A DNA stretch of 64,000 bases from Limoniibacter endophyticus (GTDB lineage Bacteria > Pseudomonadota > Alphaproteobacteria > Rhizobiales > Rhizobiaceae). Under the pieces are notes generated by a model. That model was not told the origin of the DNA and made no database searches. It worked only from the letters and a program-made list of their open reading frames with translations. Position numbers and translations under genes: made by a program. The stretch is from positions 1 through 64,000 of the forward strand of contig NZ_BMZO01000012.1 of the NCBI RefSeq assembly GCF_014652835.1. Reading direction: 5' to 3'. This document shows, piece by piece, positions 52,076-61,723 of the stretch. The first letter of the stretch is position 1. Each line of letters opens with the position of its first letter.

Positions 52076-52723
52076 GTGGGCAGCAAATTCATTATTGCAG
52101 ATGACCACCCTCTTTTTCGTGGTGCGCTGATCCAGGCCCTGAACGATCTCGACGGACCATTGCAGATATTCGAGGCAGGCGATTTCGCTGGAGCCAAGGA
52201 ACTGATTGAAGCCCACGATGATGCCGATCTCGTATTGCTCGACTTGCATATGCCAGGTGCAAGCGGTCTCTCGGCGCTGATAACTCTTCGTGGCATTCAG
52301 CCCTCAGTACCCATCGTGGTCATTTCGGCTCATGACGATCAACGCACCGTCAATCGCGCACTTACGCTCGGCGCTTCCGGTTTCCTCTCCAAGTCGGCCA
52401 GCATAGATGCTATACGCTGCACGATCCAGGCAGTTCTGGCGGGCGATATAACCTTGCCCGCGGACGATCTGGATTCTCTCGAGGCCGACCCCGAGATTTC
52501 CGACTTGCTCAAGCGGCTGCAATCGCTCACACCGCAGCAGAACCGCGTGCTTGCAATGCTGGCTTCGGGACTCCTGAACAAGCAGATCGCGTTCGAACTC
52601 AAGATTTCGGAAGCGACCATCAAGGCGCATGTCTCGGCGATCCTTCAGAAACTCGAAGTTGACAGCCGAACGCAGGCCGTCATTCTTCTCTCGCGCATTG
52701 GTGCTGTCGAGACACGTCTCTGA
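52076..52723 (+). CDS. prlR: LuxR-family response regulator, PrlR-like
   Basis: This 215-residue response regulator has a receiver domain with IIADDHPLF acidic pair, phospho-acceptor Asp56 (LVLLDLHMPGASG) and Lys106 (SGFLSKSAS). The C-terminal LuxR helix-turn-helix is LTPQQNRVLAMLASGLLNKQ followed by SEATIKAHVSAILQKL. It is convergent with a symporter-like hybrid kinase, the combination known as PrlR/PrlS in Brucella, which influences ionic-strength responses and persistence. The start is a GTG at 52076 with GAGGA some 9 bases upstream. Assignment of the symbol rests on the partner's domain structure. Confidence 0.82.
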   Translation: MGSKFIIADDHPLFRGALIQALNDLDGPLQIFEAGDFAGAKELIEAHDDADLVLLDLHMPGASGLSALITLRGIQPSVPIVVISAHDDQRTVNRALTLGASGFLSKSASIDAIRCTIQAVLAGDITLPADDLDSLEADPEISDLLKRLQSLTPQQNRVLAMLASGLLNKQIAFELKISEATIKAHVSAILQKLEVDSRTQAVILLSRIGAVETRL

Positions 52724-53116
52724 ATGCCAAGCGGGCGTGGACAGGTTTTTTGCGATCTTTATTTTTTCGAAACTAAAAACAAGCGCTTATCATTTTCTTT
52801 CTTCGGTTTCCGAGGAAATCCATCCACGCCCTGGCCGGCTGCGCGATACTTCTCGTGCGTCAGGGATAGGTGAGCTCCCGAACACCGAGGCGCTGAGACA
52901 GCGGGCGGAAACCGCCGTTTGGCCTGGCAAGCCGGACGGAGGGTCGAACGAGAGAGGATTTGCGACCTTCTCTCCTCTTCGGGTTCTTCCAGACACCGTC
53001 AGGGCATGTGGAAGCATGCGAAATTGAATGAAATGCAACGGGCCACATGCCCTGATCCCATTTCATTTCCCATCAACCGTGCGGCACGCGCCGTGGCGGA
53101 TTTTTCTGCTGCGTTG
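52724..53116. other. Long convergent gap with several inverted repeats between prlR and prlS
   Basis: No reading frame with coding features fills these 393 bases. Visible structures are GGCGG-AAA-CCGCC at 52904-52916, an imperfect hairpin with GAGAGAGG and CCTTCTCTC arms around 52950-52975, and the interlocked repeats at 53001-53067. None has a T tract expected of a simple terminator. Confidence 0.6.
53001..53067. repeat. Two interlocked inverted repeats (pseudoknot order)
   Basis: AGGGCATGTGG (53001-53011) pairs exactly with CCACATGCCCT (53043-53053). AATGAAATG (53027-53035) pairs exactly with CATTTCATT (53059-53067). The arms alternate A-B-A'-B', so RNA could form a pseudoknot or two exclusive hairpins. 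Confidence 0.7.
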
Positions 53117-56100
53117 CTAGATGGTTCCCTCGACCGAACGCATCAAGCGCGCCATCATCACCCGCAATGCAGCTGGTCGTACCGGCTTGTTGAGAACGTG
53201 GACGCCCAACTGGTCGGCTTTCTCGCGCAGATCCAGCGAGCGATCAGCCGTTACGAGAATGGCCGGTACTGCCCGACCCCATAGCTGCCGCAAGAGAAGA
53301 ACGGCATCAAGTCCGTTGGTTTTGTCCAATTGGTAATCTGCCAGGATTATATCCGGAACCGAGCACGTAATTTCAGCAGCCTCCATTCCCGTGATCACCA
53401 GGCAGCCCCAGCCGGATAGCATGCGCTGCATGCTGTCCAGAATGCGCATATCATTGTCGATGCAAACCACGCGCGTTCCTTCAAAGGAGTTCGTTGAGTC
53501 AAGACCCTGCTCCACCGGCGACATCGCCTTCGGTCGTTCTTTTGCCTCGATGGGCATCACCACGGAAAAACGCGTTCCCTTGTGACGTACAGAGGTAACG
53601 CGCAGCTCGAGTTGCAGCACGCGTGCGATACGGTCGACGATGGAGAGGCCAAGCCCCAGACCCTGCGCCTCGCGCGCTCCATCTTCGAGACGAACAAATT
53701 CGGAAAAGACGGATTGCAACTCGTTCGACGCGATGCCTATCCCGGTATCTGCGACGATGATTTCCACAAGTTCGCCGCGTTTGCGCGTCCCCATCAGCAC
53801 CTTGCCGGTACGCGTATATTTAATGGCATTGGAGATCAGGTTCTGGATAAGGCGCCTGAGCAGATTGCGATCCGTGCGCACGATATGACGTGACGCGATA
53901 ACCTTCAGCTCCAGTCCCTTGGCAATAGCGAGAGGACGAAAATCCGTCTCAACCTGTCGCAGAAGCTCACCGAGCGAGAAGACACTTTCCGAAGGCTTCA
54001 GAGCGCCAGCGTCCAGCCGCGATATATCCAGAACTGCGCTTAAAATTGCTTCGACCGAGTCGAGCGAAGATTCGACATTCGTGGCGAGGTCGGCCATCTC
54101 GCTTCCTATGGCGCGCGACGACAACGTGTTGGCATAGAGGCGCGCCGCGTTTAGCGGCTGCAAAATATCATGGCCTGTGGCAGCCAGAAATCGCGTCTTC
54201 CCAAGATTGGCCTCTTCAGCCAGACGTTGGGCTTGCGCCAGCTCCTCGTTCACCTGCAAAAGCTCAGCTGTGCGCGCCCGCACACGCTGCTCCAGCGTCT
54301 CGTTTGCTTGCTTCAAGGCGCGATCGGCCTCTACGCGCTGAGTAATATCGGCATAGGTGACGACCATCCCGCCGCCCGGCATCGGGTTCGACCGCAATTC
54401 GATAATACGACCTGTCACCCGCAGGGGAAGTTGCCAGGTACGGCCGAAATCTGTCATCCGGTTGAGCGTCGCAAGATGCTCCTGCTCGGTGATCTCCCGA
54501 TTGGCGACCAGCCGCTTCAGTACGTCGTCGAAAGAAACGCCGACCTGACCCATCTCTTCGGGCAGGTCGAAGAGAAAGCGGAACTGCCTGTTCCAGCACG
54601 TCAGGCGGAAATCTGGGTCGAGGACGGTTATGCCTTGTTCCATCTGGTCAAGGGCGATTTGCAGGAGATCGCGATTGTGCTGCAAGGCTTCCGTTGCGTC
54701 GTCGAGCAGACGATAGGCATCGTGGCTGGAGCGCTGATTGCGCCCCATAAGCAGCGAAAGAACAAGGCGCGCTGATGATGAACCGACGGCGCTCGCCAGC
54801 AATTGCTCGGAATAGCGGATGATCGAAATGTCGGCGGGGGCGCCCTCATCGATCGGACCGTTCCCTCGTTCATAGCTGTCGAAGGACCTTTTCGTTCGTT
54901 CTTCGCCCAGGTAACGCGCAACTGTTTCACGAATTTCGCCAGCGGTCACGTCTGTGCGAAAGCGCCGGAAATGCGGTAAGGGGCTTGCATCGCGCGGAAC
55001 GAAGGAGGCAGCCTGAATCCGTTCTCGAACGGTTGCTTGCCGCGATAATGATCCGACGACATAAAATAAGAAATTGACCGAAAGGCTCCAAGCAACGCCA
55101 TGATTGAGAAGCTCTGCCTGCGTTCCGAACAAGGCTTGTGGACGCAGTGCCGCCAGACCGAAGGGGCCGTCGATCAGGATTCGTGAGGCGGGGTCGATTA
55201 ACGAAGGAAGAAGCAATGTGTAGGCCCAGACAAGCGCGCCTGCCGTCATGCCGAAAGCTGCACCTCGAGCATTGGCGCCGCGCCAGATCAGGCCGCCGAT
55301 GAAAGCGGGTGCAAATTGCGCCACAGCTGCAAAGGACATGAGGCCGATTGAAGACAAGCGGGTTTGTTGCGTGAGCTGGCGATAGTAGAAATAGGCAATC
55401 ATCAGCACGACGAGAATTGTAAACCGCCGTATGTTGAGGATGAGTGCGGACCAGTCGGCTGCATTCGTGCCGTCATTGCGTAAGAGGTGCCGGACGAAGA
55501 TCGGTATGATAATATCGTTCGAGACCATGATGGCCAGCGCCACCGACGCGACGATCACCATCGCCGTCGCTGCCGAAAAGCCGCCGATGAAGGCGATCAT
55601 CGCCAGAAAATCATGACCGGCGAAAAGAGGTAGCGAAAGCACGTAGAGGTCAGCATTGCTTTGGTCCCCGACAAAATAAGTCCCGGCGAAGGCTAGAGGC
55701 AGGACGAAGAGATTGATCGAGACGAGATAGAGCGGGAAAAGCCAGCGCGCGGTCGCAAGTTCGGTTCCTCCACGAGCTTCCACAAACATGACGTAGAACT
55801 GGCGCGGCAATGTAAAGATCGCAAAGGCCGAGATGCAGGTGACGATCAGCCACGTACCGACCGACGTTGAATAGCGGAGGGCGTTTTGGGTTTCGGGCAC
55901 TGCCATGATATTGGCGAACACCTCTCCCGGCCAGCCGAAGATTGCGAAGGTGACGCTGAAGCCGACTATGAGAAATGCCGCGAGTTTGATGACCGATTCA
56001 ACCGCGACGGCGAGAACCAGGCCATTTTGATGCTCGGTGGCATCTGCATGCCTTGTTCCAAAGAGAATGGTGAAAAGTGCCAGAACAAGCGTCACGACCA

Positions 56101-56599
56101 GCGAGACGTCTATTCCCCAAGGCGGACGGAAGCCGATTTCCGGCTGGTGATAATAATACGCCGTCATCAGCGAGACGGATCCGGAAATGGCTTTGAGTTG
56201 CAGGGCGATATAAGGAATGGCGCTCAGGAGCGCGATCAGGGTGGCAATCATTGCGACCGCCGTGCTCTTGCCATAGCGCGCGGCGAGAAAGTCAGCCACT
56301 GACGTAATGCGTTCGGTTTTGCAGATGCGCACGATCCGCTGCAGGAAATTCTTGCCGAAAAGCAGAACGAGGATCGGGCCGATATATATGGCGAGAAACT
56401 CCAGACCTCGCTCGGACGCTAATCCCACCGAACCAAAGAATGTCCAGGAAGTGCAATAGATCGCCAGGCTGAGCGAGTAGATATATGGGCGCGGCACCGC
56501 GTTTCGCACGCCCACTGCGTGCCGGTCGCCGATGAACGCAATTGCGAACAAGAGCAGCAGATAGGCAAGTGCTACGGCGAATACGAGCCAACCCAACAC
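53117..56599 (-). CDS. prlS: Hybrid histidine kinase with sodium/solute-symporter sensor domain, PrlS-like
   Basis: This 1160-residue protein starts with a full Na+/proline-symporter-like domain of about 13 membrane segments (residues 1-500). It includes AIYCTSWTFFGSVGLASERG, FLAARYGKSTAVAMIATLIA and the MAVPETQ and FFMAMIAF-like regions. A short linker is followed by a PAS domain (about 650-760, LDQMEQGITVLDPDFRLTCW), a coiled coil, HisKA with ATGHDILQPLNAARLYANTL (His810), HATPase (LISNAIKYTRTGK, DTGIGIASNELQSVFSEF, GLGLGLSIVDRI) and a C-terminal receiver (VVCIDND, ADYQLDKTNG, LNKPVRP). The architecture is that of Brucella PrlS, linked to ionic strength. Its promoter region is shared with the divergent mechanosensitive channel gene. 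Confidence 0.88.
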   Translation of the reverse strand: MLGWLVFAVALAYLLLLFAIAFIGDRHAVGVRNAVPRPYIYSLSLAIYCTSWTFFGSVGLASERGLEFLAIYIGPILVLLFGKNFLQRIVRICKTERITSVADFLAARYGKSTAVAMIATLIALLSAIPYIALQLKAISGSVSLMTAYYYHQPEIGFRPPWGIDVSLVVTLVLALFTILFGTRHADATEHQNGLVLAVAVESVIKLAAFLIVGFSVTFAIFGWPGEVFANIMAVPETQNALRYSTSVGTWLIVTCISAFAIFTLPRQFYVMFVEARGGTELATARWLFPLYLVSINLFVLPLAFAGTYFVGDQSNADLYVLSLPLFAGHDFLAMIAFIGGFSAATAMVIVASVALAIMVSNDIIIPIFVRHLLRNDGTNAADWSALILNIRRFTILVVLMIAYFYYRQLTQQTRLSSIGLMSFAAVAQFAPAFIGGLIWRGANARGAAFGMTAGALVWAYTLLLPSLIDPASRILIDGPFGLAALRPQALFGTQAELLNHGVAWSLSVNFLFYVVGSLSRQATVRERIQAASFVPRDASPLPHFRRFRTDVTAGEIRETVARYLGEERTKRSFDSYERGNGPIDEGAPADISIIRYSEQLLASAVGSSSARLVLSLLMGRNQRSSHDAYRLLDDATEALQHNRDLLQIALDQMEQGITVLDPDFRLTCWNRQFRFLFDLPEEMGQVGVSFDDVLKRLVANREITEQEHLATLNRMTDFGRTWQLPLRVTGRIIELRSNPMPGGGMVVTYADITQRVEADRALKQANETLEQRVRARTAELLQVNEELAQAQRLAEEANLGKTRFLAATGHDILQPLNAARLYANTLSSRAIGSEMADLATNVESSLDSVEAILSAVLDISRLDAGALKPSESVFSLGELLRQVETDFRPLAIAKGLELKVIASRHIVRTDRNLLRRLIQNLISNAIKYTRTGKVLMGTRKRGELVEIIVADTGIGIASNELQSVFSEFVRLEDGAREAQGLGLGLSIVDRIARVLQLELRVTSVRHKGTRFSVVMPIEAKERPKAMSPVEQGLDSTNSFEGTRVVCIDNDMRILDSMQRMLSGWGCLVITGMEAAEITCSVPDIILADYQLDKTNGLDAVLLLRQLWGRAVPAILVTADRSLDLREKADQLGVHVLNKPVRPAALRVMMARLMRSVEGTI

Positions 56600-56859
56600 G
56601 ACTTTCCCCTCCCGGATGGAGCCGGAGCGGGACTGTTACGTCCAGTCCATCATCCAGTAGACCTATCGCATCTTCTTCGACGCGAAAATAAAAGAAAAAT
56701 CACCACTGAAAAAGCAAGTCGCCAGTATCCGGCTGTTTCGCTGCGCCAGCAATTTGCTATGGTTGGATTCGTTGGGACTAGGCGAGGTCGGAACTCGGGC
56801 TTCCGAATCGCTGGAACGTGTTGGCGAGATCAAGCCGCCATCGGTATCAGGAGAGGTTC

Positions 56860-57297
56860 ATGTTAAAGGAATTCCAGGAATTTATCTCGCGCGGCAATGT
56901 CATCGATCTCGCGGTTGGTGTCATCATCGGCGCCGCGTTCAATAAGATCGTCGAATCTCTGGTTGGAGATATTGTCATGCCGATCGTCGGCGCGATCTTC
57001 GGTGGTTTTGACTTCCGCGATTATTTCGTCGGCCTGTCTTCGAGTGTCACCGCTTCTACCCTCGACGCCGCACGCGCTCAAGGTGCCGTGCTCGCTTATG
57101 GCAGCTTCATCAGCGTTGTGATCAACTTCCTGATTCTCGCCTGGATCATCTTCATCATGGTCAAGAGCATCAACGCGCTGCGTCGCCGCCTCGACCGTCA
57201 GAAGGAAGCCGAAGAGGCAGCACCTGCCGCTGCTCCGGAAGATGTCAAGCTTCTAACTGAAATTCGCGACCTGCTGGCGAACAAGCCGGCGGTTTGA
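56860..57297 (+). CDS. mscL: Large-conductance mechanosensitive channel
   Basis: MscL opens when membrane tension rises in hypo-osmotic shock and releases solutes. The 145-residue product starts [20 protein letters not shown], has the first membrane helix [20 protein letters not shown], a periplasmic loop, the second helix [16 protein letters not shown] and a cytoplasmic acidic/Ala-rich tail. The ATG at 56860 follows a clear AGGAGAGG; an earlier ATG at 56818 is not supported. It is divergent from prlS, the ionic-strength sensor, and is followed by a strong terminator. Confidence 0.96.
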   Translation: MLKEFQEFISRGNVIDLAVGVIIGAAFNKIVESLVGDIVMPIVGAIFGGFDFRDYFVGLSSSVTASTLDAARAQGAVLAYGSFISVVINFLILAWIIFIMVKSINALRRRLDRQKEAEEAAPAAAPEDVKLLTEIRDLLANKPAV

Positions 57298-57311
57298 TCG
57301 GGTTATTATAG

Positions 57312-57337
57312 AAACGCCCGCTTCAAGCGGGCGTTTT
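57312..57337. terminator. Terminator between mscL and hemA
   Basis: AAACGCCCGCTT and AAGCGGGCGTTT form a 12-bp stem with a two-base loop region, then TCTTTG. It serves convergent mscL and hemA. Confidence 0.9.
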
Positions 57338-57354
57338 CTTTGAATAAAGCGGCC

Positions 57355-58584
57355 TTAGGCCGCCTGGGAACTGGTTTGAGATGTAATTCCCAACGCTTCC
57401 CACGTTTCCAGAAGAGCATCTTTCAGCACCTCGATCATCGCATTGTCATGAAATGGCGACGGGGTGATCCGCAAGCGTTCCGTGCCACGTGGCACGGTGG
57501 GATAGTTGATCGGCTGAATATAAATGCCGTGCCTTTCAAGAAGACGGTCACTCGCCTTCTTGCACAGCTCCGCATTGCCGACCAATACCGGCACGATATG
57601 CGTCACTGAGTCCATCACCGGCAGACCGGCGGCGCGCAAGACGTCCTTGGCGCGCTGCGCCTGTCTTTGCTGCCCTTCGCGTTCAGCGTGAGAAGATTTG
57701 AGATGGCGGATCGAAGCGCAAGCCGCGGCAGCGACCGAAGGCGGCAAGGCCGTCGTGAAAATGAAGCCAGGCGCATAGGAACGCACGGCATCGATAAGCG
57801 CGCGCGAACCAGTAATATAACCGCCCATCGCGCCGAAGGCCTTGCCGAGCGTCCCTTCGATAACGTCGATCTCGGTCGCAAGGCCCTCGCATTCTGTGAT
57901 GCCCCCACCGCGGGCGCCGTACATGCCCACCGCATGCACTTCGTCAATATAGGTCATGGCATCATAGCGTTTGGCGAGCGCCACGATCTCCGCGATAGGC
58001 GCAATATCGCCATCCATCGAATAAACAGATTCGAATGCGATCAGCTTGGCCCGTTCCAATGGCTGTGCTTTGAGCAGCTCTTCGAGATGCGCCACGTCAT
58101 TATGTCGGAAAATCTGCTTTTCGCAGCCGGAGTGTCGTACGCCCTCGATCATAGAGGCGTGGTTGAGCGCGTCGGACAGAATGAGGCAGTTTGGAAGCAG
58201 CTTGGCAATCGTCGCGATGCCTGTTGCATTGGAAACATATCCGGAGGTGAAAACAAGACCGGCTTCCTTGCCATGCAGATCGGCAAGCTCTGTTTCCAGC
58301 TCGACGAGCGGATGATTGGTGCCGGAAATATTGCGCGTGCCGCCCGCACCTGTACCCATCCCTTGTGCTGCTTCGGTCATGGCGGCAATCACCTTTGGAT
58401 GCTGGCCCATGCCGAGATAATCATTCGAGCACCAGATGGTGATTTCCCGGGTTTCCTTCGCCGACCTGTGCCAGGTTGCGACAGGAAAACGACCGACGAT
58501 ACGCTCAATATCCGCAAATACGCGATAGCGCCGCTCACGATGCAGCTGGTCTACCGCATCTTCGAAAAACTGCTGGTAATTCAT
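57355..58584 (-). CDS. hemA: 5-Aminolevulinate synthase
   Basis: ALAS condenses glycine and succinyl-CoA to 5-aminolevulinate, the first step of haem synthesis in alphaproteobacteria (C4 pathway). The 409-residue product has [75 protein letters not shown] and the PLP Lys in [17 protein letters not shown]. The ATG at 58584 follows GGAGATGTG and gives the usual N terminus [14 protein letters not shown]. An open frame upstream to 58746 has no family similarity. It is divergent from the deacetylase-like gene. Confidence 0.96.
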   Translation of the reverse strand: MNYQQFFEDAVDQLHRERRYRVFADIERIVGRFPVATWHRSAKETREITIWCSNDYLGMGQHPKVIAAMTEAAQGMGTGAGGTRNISGTNHPLVELETELADLHGKEAGLVFTSGYVSNATGIATIAKLLPNCLILSDALNHASMIEGVRHSGCEKQIFRHNDVAHLEELLKAQPLERAKLIAFESVYSMDGDIAPIAEIVALAKRYDAMTYIDEVHAVGMYGARGGGITECEGLATEIDVIEGTLGKAFGAMGGYITGSRALIDAVRSYAPGFIFTTALPPSVAAAACASIRHLKSSHAEREGQQRQAQRAKDVLRAAGLPVMDSVTHIVPVLVGNAELCKKASDRLLERHGIYIQPINYPTVPRGTERLRITPSPFHDNAMIEVLKDALLETWEALGITSQTSSQAA

Positions 58585-58739
58585 CACATCTCCGCGCGTC
58601 CGTAACATCGTACCGCGCCTCTTTTGCTGATGACGAACATAGGCAATTCGCACGAAAACGTCCATACGAGGACACCGGGCAAATTGACACGGCAGCCCCG
58701 AGGCGCTTGCATGGCGGGCGCAACCGAACAGAGATCTTA

Positions 58740-59648
58740 ATGCCACTGCACATCGTTCATCACCCCGCCTATGATGCGCAGTTCGATCCGGCTCATCGTT
58801 TCCCGATGAGCAAATACAGCCTTCTGATGCGCGAAATCGATGCGCTGGGCCTTGCGCACAGGGGGTTTATACACGCGCCAGCGCTTGCCAGCCGAACCCT
58901 GCTGTCCAAGGCCCATGATCGCCTCTATGTCGATCAGGTTTGCGATCTTCGGGTGCCTGAGACGATTGAAAAAGAAATCGGTTTTCAGGTTGATGAGAAG
59001 GTCTCGAGGCGCGCGCGTTATGCGAGCATGGGTTCGCTCATGGCCGGGCAACTTGCACTTGAACATGGAATTGCGTGCAACACGGCAGGTGGTAGCCATC
59101 ATGCACGACGCGCCCATGGCGCAGGCTTTTGCACCTTCAATGACGTGGCGGTCGCGGCCTGCGCGCTCCTCGACCAAGGCAGGGTGGAGCGCGTTCTGAT
59201 CGTTGACCTCGACGTCCACCAGGGTGACGGGACCGCCGATATTTTCCGCGGAGAGCCGCGTGTCTTCACGTTCTCGATGCATGCCGAGCGCAACTACCCA
59301 AGCCGGAAAATCCCATCCTCGCTGGACATAGGTTTGCCCGACGGCATGGGTGACCGCGCCTACCTTGATCAGTTGAACGCTGTTTTGCCACGTCTTATTG
59401 AAGCGGGGCGTCCCGATCTGGTCTTTTACAATGCGGGCGTCGATCCTCATATGGATGATCGTCTGGGCCGTATGAAGATGACCGATCAGGGGTTAGAATG
59501 GCGGGAGCGTACCGTGATCGATTTCTTTCGCAGCCGTCATATACCGCTCTGCGGTGTCATTGGCGGCGGCTACTCATACGATGCCGCCGCAGTCGCGAAG
59601 CGGCACGTCACCCTGTTCAGAGTCGGGGCCGAATTTAGCGACGGTTGA
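58740..59648 (+). CDS. Histone-deacetylase/acetoin-utilisation family protein
   Basis: The 302-residue product belongs to the arginase/deacetylase fold of class IV or AcuC type. It has [20 protein letters not shown] (catalytic His pair), [18 protein letters not shown] (zinc-binding Asp and His), [15 protein letters not shown] and [19 protein letters not shown] (second zinc Asp). Bacterial members deacetylate acetyl-polyamines, acetyl-CoA synthetase or unknown proteins. No acetoin gene is nearby. The ATG at 58740 has AGAG before it; upstream frame inside hemA is not supported. It overlaps the convergent small membrane gene by 14 bases. Confidence 0.88.
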   Translation: MPLHIVHHPAYDAQFDPAHRFPMSKYSLLMREIDALGLAHRGFIHAPALASRTLLSKAHDRLYVDQVCDLRVPETIEKEIGFQVDEKVSRRARYASMGSLMAGQLALEHGIACNTAGGSHHARRAHGAGFCTFNDVAVAACALLDQGRVERVLIVDLDVHQGDGTADIFRGEPRVFTFSMHAERNYPSRKIPSSLDIGLPDGMGDRAYLDQLNAVLPRLIEAGRPDLVFYNAGVDPHMDDRLGRMKMTDQGLEWRERTVIDFFRSRHIPLCGVIGGGYSYDAAAVAKRHVTLFRVGAEFSDG

Positions 59649-59895
59649 GGATGCGCAGGAGAATAAATACTGGAACGACCACCGAAGCGCCAAGCAGCAA
59701 ATAGCCTGCAAACCGATTTACCGAATTGAAGCCAAGGCGCCAGATGTCGACAACGAAATCGCGGATACCGTAATATATATCGTAGGGTCCCCAGCCGAAG
59801 GCGCTCATGACGATGCCGACCAGAAAGGACACGATCGCAAGCTTCACCAGAATGCGAAGCGGGCTGTCTCCAAGAAAATCCGTTGCACGCGACAT
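59635..59895 (-). CDS. Small membrane protein, DUF6460-like
   Basis: This 86-residue protein starts MSRATDFLGDSPLRILVKLA and has two membrane segments (LAIVSFLVGIVMSAFGW and FAGYLLLGASVVVPVFILLR) with PYDIYYGIRDFVVDIWRLGF between them. This matches a small Hyphomicrobiales family labelled DUF6460, of unknown function. GGAGAG lies seven bases before the ATG at 59895; upstream ATGs are less likely. The 3' end overlaps the deacetylase-like gene on the opposite strand. Confidence 0.78.
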   Translation of the reverse strand: MSRATDFLGDSPLRILVKLAIVSFLVGIVMSAFGWGPYDIYYGIRDFVVDIWRLGFNSVNRFAGYLLLGASVVVPVFILLRILNRR

Positions 59896-60017
59896 CGAAG
59901 CACTCTCCATATTGGTTATATGGACATAGAATGAGCGCTGGCGCATCGCAAGTCTTTGCATCGTTGGATTTTGCGCATTGAAGCGGCGCGGTGCCCGGTG
60001 TAACGATGCTGGCACAG

Positions 60018-60091
60018 GCGGGTATGATGTAATGGTAGCCTGTCAGCTTCCCAAGCTGAACGCGCGGGTTCGATTCCCGCTACCCGCTCCA
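60018..60091 (+). tRNA. tRNA-Gly, anticodon CCC
   Basis: A cloverleaf of 71 bases plus encoded CCA can be folded. The acceptor arms GCGGGTA/TACCCGC pair fully. The anticodon loop TTCCCAA sits on a CAGC/GCTG stem with CCC at 60050-60052. The T arm is CGGGTTCGATTCCCG. Confidence 0.96.
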
Positions 60092-60108
60092 ATGTTTCTC
60101 CTGGAGAC

Positions 60109-60137
60109 AAAAAGCGCCGCACAAGGCAGCGCTTTTT
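60109..60137. terminator. Terminator after tRNA-Gly, shared with dctA
   Basis: AAAAAGCGC and GCGCTTTTT form a 9-bp stem with a loop of about 11 bases and T5. On the minus strand it follows the dctA stop by 19 bases and also ends in T5, so it is bidirectional. Confidence 0.85.
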
Positions 60138-60155
60138 CCGGTCATTGGAGCAGTA

Positions 60156-61487
60156 TTATTCTGCCGGCTGGATGACCTCGCCGGTTTCCTCGATCACGAC
60201 AGGCTTGCCGCCCAGCGCCGTGTTCATCTTGTCCACGTCGAGTTCGTTTTCCCAACGTGCAACAACGAGCGAAGCAACGGCATTTCCGACAAGGTTGGTC
60301 AGTGCGCGGCATTCTGACATGAAGCGGTCGATGCCGAGGATCAGTGCCATTCCCGCTACCGGAACGGTTGGTACGACCGAAAGCGTCGCGGCAAGCGTTA
60401 TGAAGCCCGCGCCGGTGATGCCCGCGGCACCCTTGGATGAAAGCATCGCCACCAGAAGTAGCAGGATTTGATCGCCGATCGAAAGGTCGATATTGGTCGC
60501 CTGCGCAATGAAGAGCGCAGCCATCGTCATGTAGATATTGGTGCCGTCGAGGTTGAAGGAATAGCCTGTCGGGATGACGAGGCCGACAACCGATTTCTTC
60601 GCGCCGGCTGCTTCCATCTTTTCCATCAGGCTCGGGAGCGCGGCTTCCGAGGAAGACGTACCGAGAACGAGCAGCAGCTCTTCCTTGATATAGCGGATCA
60701 GCGCGAAGATCGAGAAGCCATTATACCTGGCGACCGCGCCGAGCACCACGATCACGAAGAGAAGCGATGTCAGGTAGAACGTGCCGACGAGCATTGCGAG
60801 ATTGGCGATTGAGCCGATGCCGTAGCGGCCGATGGTAAAGGCCATCGCTCCAAATGCACCGATCGGAGCCGCCTTCATCAGGATCCCGACGAGCTTGAAC
60901 ATCGGCGCGGTGACGGCGTGGAGAAAATCGAGAACCGGCTTGCCGCGATCTCCGACCATGCCAAGTGCTATGCCGAACAGGACAGAGAAGAACAGAACCT
61001 GCAGAATGTCGCCAGACGAGAAAGCACCGACGATGGTCGTCGGGATAATGTTCATCAGGAAGCCGGTGATCGACTGTTCATGTGCCTTCTCGGCATAGCT
61101 CGCGACAGCGGCGCCATCCAGCGTGGCGGGATCGATGTTAAGGCCAGCTCCAGGCTGGATGACATTGGCGACGATCATGCCGACGATCAGCGCAAGCGTT
61201 GAAAATGTGACGAAGTAGATCATTGCCTTGCCGGCAACTCGTCCGACCTTCTTCAGATCGCTCATGCCAGCAATGCCCGTGACGATGGTCAGGAAGATCA
61301 CCGGAGCGATGATCATCTTGACGAGCTTGATGAAGGCATCACCGAGTGGCTTCATCGCTTCGCCATAGACCGGATGAAAGTGGCCAAGCAAAGTTCCGAC
61401 GACGATCGCGAAGATCACCTGAACGTAAAGAACCTTGTAAAAAGGCACATGGCCGCGCGGCTGCGCGGTCGAAGGTATAGCTTTCAT
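60156..61487 (-). CDS. dctA: C4-dicarboxylate transport protein DctA
   Basis: DctA imports succinate, fumarate and malate with cations. The 443-residue product has eight membrane helices and two re-entrant loops; [20 protein letters not shown] is the serine-rich motif of hairpin 1, [20 protein letters not shown] the substrate and cation site, and [20 protein letters not shown] hairpin 2. The ATG at 61487 has GGAGG upstream. The gene is divergent from dctB-dctD, with a -24/-12 promoter and DctD-like sites upstream, so sigma-54 control by DctBD is expected. Confidence 0.96.
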   Translation of the reverse strand: MKAIPSTAQPRGHVPFYKVLYVQVIFAIVVGTLLGHFHPVYGEAMKPLGDAFIKLVKMIIAPVIFLTIVTGIAGMSDLKKVGRVAGKAMIYFVTFSTLALIVGMIVANVIQPGAGLNIDPATLDGAAVASYAEKAHEQSITGFLMNIIPTTIVGAFSSGDILQVLFFSVLFGIALGMVGDRGKPVLDFLHAVTAPMFKLVGILMKAAPIGAFGAMAFTIGRYGIGSIANLAMLVGTFYLTSLLFVIVVLGAVARYNGFSIFALIRYIKEELLLVLGTSSSEAALPSLMEKMEAAGAKKSVVGLVIPTGYSFNLDGTNIYMTMAALFIAQATNIDLSIGDQILLLLVAMLSSKGAAGITGAGFITLAATLSVVPTVPVAGMALILGIDRFMSECRALTNLVGNAVASLVVARWENELDVDKMNTALGGKPVVIEETGEVIQPAE

Positions 61488-61574
61488 AATTGTCCTCCAA
61501 GACAGGCCCAGATGGAATGCTGTCACTCCGCCTCCCGGGCCGTTTGGCGTAGTTGCCAAATTGAATCTTGAAAA

Positions 61575-61590
61575 AGCATTTCGTGTGCCA
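61575..61590 (-). promoter_or_regulatory. Sigma-54 promoter (-24/-12) of dctA
   Basis: The minus strand reads TGGCACACGAAATGCT, matching the TGGCAC-N5-TTGC consensus with one mismatch and exact spacing. Transcription would begin near 61563, about 75 bases before the dctA start. rpoN is encoded in the same window. Confidence 0.82.
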
Positions 61591-61663
61591 CTTCGGATTA
61601 ACTTCCTGCAAGGATATGATTTCCAATGAGAAAAATTTTCAATCGATCAACTTTGGTTTTGGT

Positions 61664-61683
61664 TTGTGCGGAAAACCACACAA
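61664..61683. promoter_or_regulatory. DctD-like upstream activator site
   Basis: TTGTGCGG and CCACACAA form an inverted repeat with four bases between and one mismatch. A second, shorter palindrome CTGTGCACAAG lies at 61706-61716. Tandem sites about 100-150 bases upstream of the sigma-54 start match the arrangement at rhizobial dctA promoters. Confidence 0.68.
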
Positions 61684-61723
61684 GCTTCTTGCGTATCTGG
61701 CGGATCTGTGCACAAGAAATCGT

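Noticed and set aside
57667-58605. 312-codon plus-strand frame opposite hemA
   Set aside because: hemA has all ALAS motifs; the antisense frame has none.
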